A DNA stretch of 64,000 bases, from positions 2,914,001 through 2,978,000 of the forward strand of contig NZ_CP176366.1 in NCBI RefSeq assembly GCF_046244385.1, written 5' to 3'. Position 1 is the first letter of the stretch; every line of letters begins with the position of its first letter. The translations under genes were made by a program, and so were the position numbers. Positions 63,002 to 64,000 of this stretch are shown one piece after another. The notes under the pieces were generated by a model. The model searched no databases, was not told the DNA's origin, and saw nothing but the letters and a program-made list of their open reading frames with translations. The stretch comes from Methanospirillum stamsii. Its GTDB lineage: Archaea > Halobacteriota > Methanomicrobia > Methanomicrobiales > Methanospirillaceae.

Positions 63002-64000
63002 TGATGCCCTTCTTTCAAAAATTCTGGTAATCAACCTTTCAAAATGGGAATATCATACTCTGGAACGGCCTGAACTATTCAGGGAACGTCTTGGCGGGGC
63101 AGGAGTTGCCATACGACTTTTGGATGAGTTTTGTCCGGAAGGGGCAGATCCTCTTGGCCCGGAAAATCCGATAATTCTTTCTGTCGGGGCAGTAACCTCC
63201 CTTTTTCCCCTTGCTTCGAAGTGTGTTGCAATGTTTAAATCACCACTGACCGGAAATTTAGGGGAAAGTCATGGAGGTGGAAGAACTCCGTTTGCCATCA
63301 GGTCAGCAGGGTATGGTGCAATAGTGATAACCGGGGCAGCATCTCATCCGGTATATCTTTCAATAACAAAAGACGGGGTGGCATTCCGTGATGCCCGTGC
63401 TCTTTGGGGAACTGCCAGGAGTGATACGGTTGCCAGGATAATCAGATCAAAAGACGGAACTCCGGGAGCCAGGACTATTCTCCGGATAGGAAGAGCCGGG
63501 GAAAATCTTGTAAGATTTGCAAATGTTACTTCAGAGACTTATCGTCATTTTGGCAGGATGGGTCTTGGAGCAGTGTTTGGATCGAAAAAACTAAAAGCTG
63601 TTTTGGTATCCGGAGATGAACTCATTTCGGTATCTGACCAGAAAAAATACCGGGAGGTTTATGATACACTTTATGAGCAGGTTACTAAATCGTCTCTCAT
63701 GCAAAAATACCATGAAATTGGCACTCCGGTGAATGTAAAATCACTTTCTGCCATGGGATCACTTCCGGTAAAAAACCTCACTGAGCAAAGACTGGATAAT
63801 TCGGATAACCTGTCAGGAGAAGAGTTTGCCAGGCTTTTTTTATCCAGAAGAGTTGCCTGCTCACATTGTCCGGTAAGTTGCATTCATATCGGTCAGATTA
63901 GGATTCCATACCCGAACGATCCTTATTTTTTCAAGACAATACCGGTGAGTTATGATTATGAACTCATTTACAGCCTTGGATTTATGCTCGGAGTTTCTGA
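62994..64000 (+). CDS. Tungsten aldehyde:ferredoxin oxidoreductase, 3' end beyond window
   Basis: Starts at ATG 62994, 8 bp inside the ferredoxin gene, after a strong GGAGGTG ribosome-binding site, and runs open to the window edge (335 of an expected ~600 residues). The N-terminal domain shows NLSKWEYHTLERPELFRERL, SPLTGNLGESHGGG, and FGRMGLGAVFGSKKLKAV, as in AOR enzymes that hold tungsten-bispyranopterin. CSHCPVSC near residue 290 provides cysteines of the 4Fe-4S cluster. It oxidises aldehydes (or a related acid/aldehyde pair) with ferredoxin. The substrate is not evident. Confidence 0.93.
   Translation, partial: MINDALLSKILVINLSKWEYHTLERPELFRERLGGAGVAIRLLDEFCPEGADPLGPENPIILSVGAVTSLFPLASKCVAMFKSPLTGNLGESHGGGRTPFAIRSAGYGAIVITGAASHPVYLSITKDGVAFRDARALWGTARSDTVARIIRSKDGTPGARTILRIGRAGENLVRFANVTSETYRHFGRMGLGAVFGSKKLKAVLVSGDELISVSDQKKYREVYDTLYEQVTKSSLMQKYHEIGTPVNVKSLSAMGSLPVKNLTEQRLDNSDNLSGEEFARLFLSRRVACSHCPVSCIHIGQIRIPYPNDPYFFKTIPVSYDYELIYSLGFMLGVS

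Noticed and set aside
63671..63883. Minus-strand frame inside the aldehyde oxidoreductase gene
   Set aside because: The plus strand here encodes clear AOR sequence with the CSHCPVSC cluster motif; the antisense frame is a shadow.
1..64000. tRNA or rRNA genes
   Set aside because: I looked for T-loop GGTTCRA-type sequences with matching acceptor stems in the gaps and found none that fold convincingly; GGTTCAA at 7052-7058 is part of the ISL3 transposase gene.

Overview
The window looks like chromosomal DNA of a methanogenic euryarchaeon, most plausibly a Methanospirillum-like member of the Methanomicrobiales. This is inferred from gene content: an archaeal-type threonyl-tRNA synthetase with its own editing domain, geranylgeranylglyceryl phosphate synthase (archaeal ether lipids), archaeal-type triosephosphate isomerase, a GatCAB operon, TATA-box promoters close to start codons, a chemoreceptor, and many secreted solute-binding and Cache-type sensory proteins. 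No rRNA, tRNA or CRISPR array was recognised.

Layout. 0-9.7 kb: a secreted adenosine-deaminase-like enzyme, a secreted Cys-tailed protein, a decayed sensor-kinase fragment, a chemoreceptor, an amino-acid permease, an ISL3-type IS whose transposase is split by a 163-bp MITE-like insertion, and a MarR-DUF169 operon with twin operators. 9.7-21 kb: a secreted binding protein/Cache gene broken by an ISH3-like IS that is itself broken by an IS21-family element (both excisions restore frame exactly), a paralogue of the Cys-tailed protein, small enzymes, a HepT/MntA toxin-antitoxin pair and a double-domain binding protein. 20.6-27.2 kb: what looks like an integrated replicon with primase-polymerase, AAA+ helicase, small wHTH-like protein, inverted arrays of 9-bp repeats, and an adjacent VapBC pair. 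27.4-38.6 kb: a defence island with a decayed hicBA pair and a minus-strand type I restriction-modification operon (hsdM, a DUF1016/PDDEXK nuclease, an ApeA-like HEPN protein, hsdS, hsdR). A second partial copy of the small replicon gene's 3' end lies beyond it at 38.56 kb.

38.6-64 kb is mostly ordinary core genome: an MFS exporter, a DUF389 membrane protein, triosephosphate isomerase, a response regulator with PAS/GAF domains, two tandem DUF47-PiT phosphate-transport pairs, two base-excision DNA glycosylases, a GH26-like secreted protein, then a dense plus-strand run: asparagine-synthase-like protein, gatC-gatA-gatB, topA, GGGP synthase, a SpoU-type RNA methyltransferase, dCTP deaminase, thrS, a ferredoxin, and the start of a tungsten aldehyde:ferredoxin oxidoreductase that runs off the end.

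The most notable results are (1) the two independent nested-insertion stratigraphies with exact target duplications, (2) the type I RM operon carrying an ApeA-like HEPN protein plus a DUF1016 nuclease, between two copies of a replicon-gene end, (3) the inverted 9-bp repeat arrays beside the primase/helicase genes, and (4) a two-member family of secreted proteins with divergent Cys-rich tails. All family assignments are from reading motifs by eye; no database search was run.
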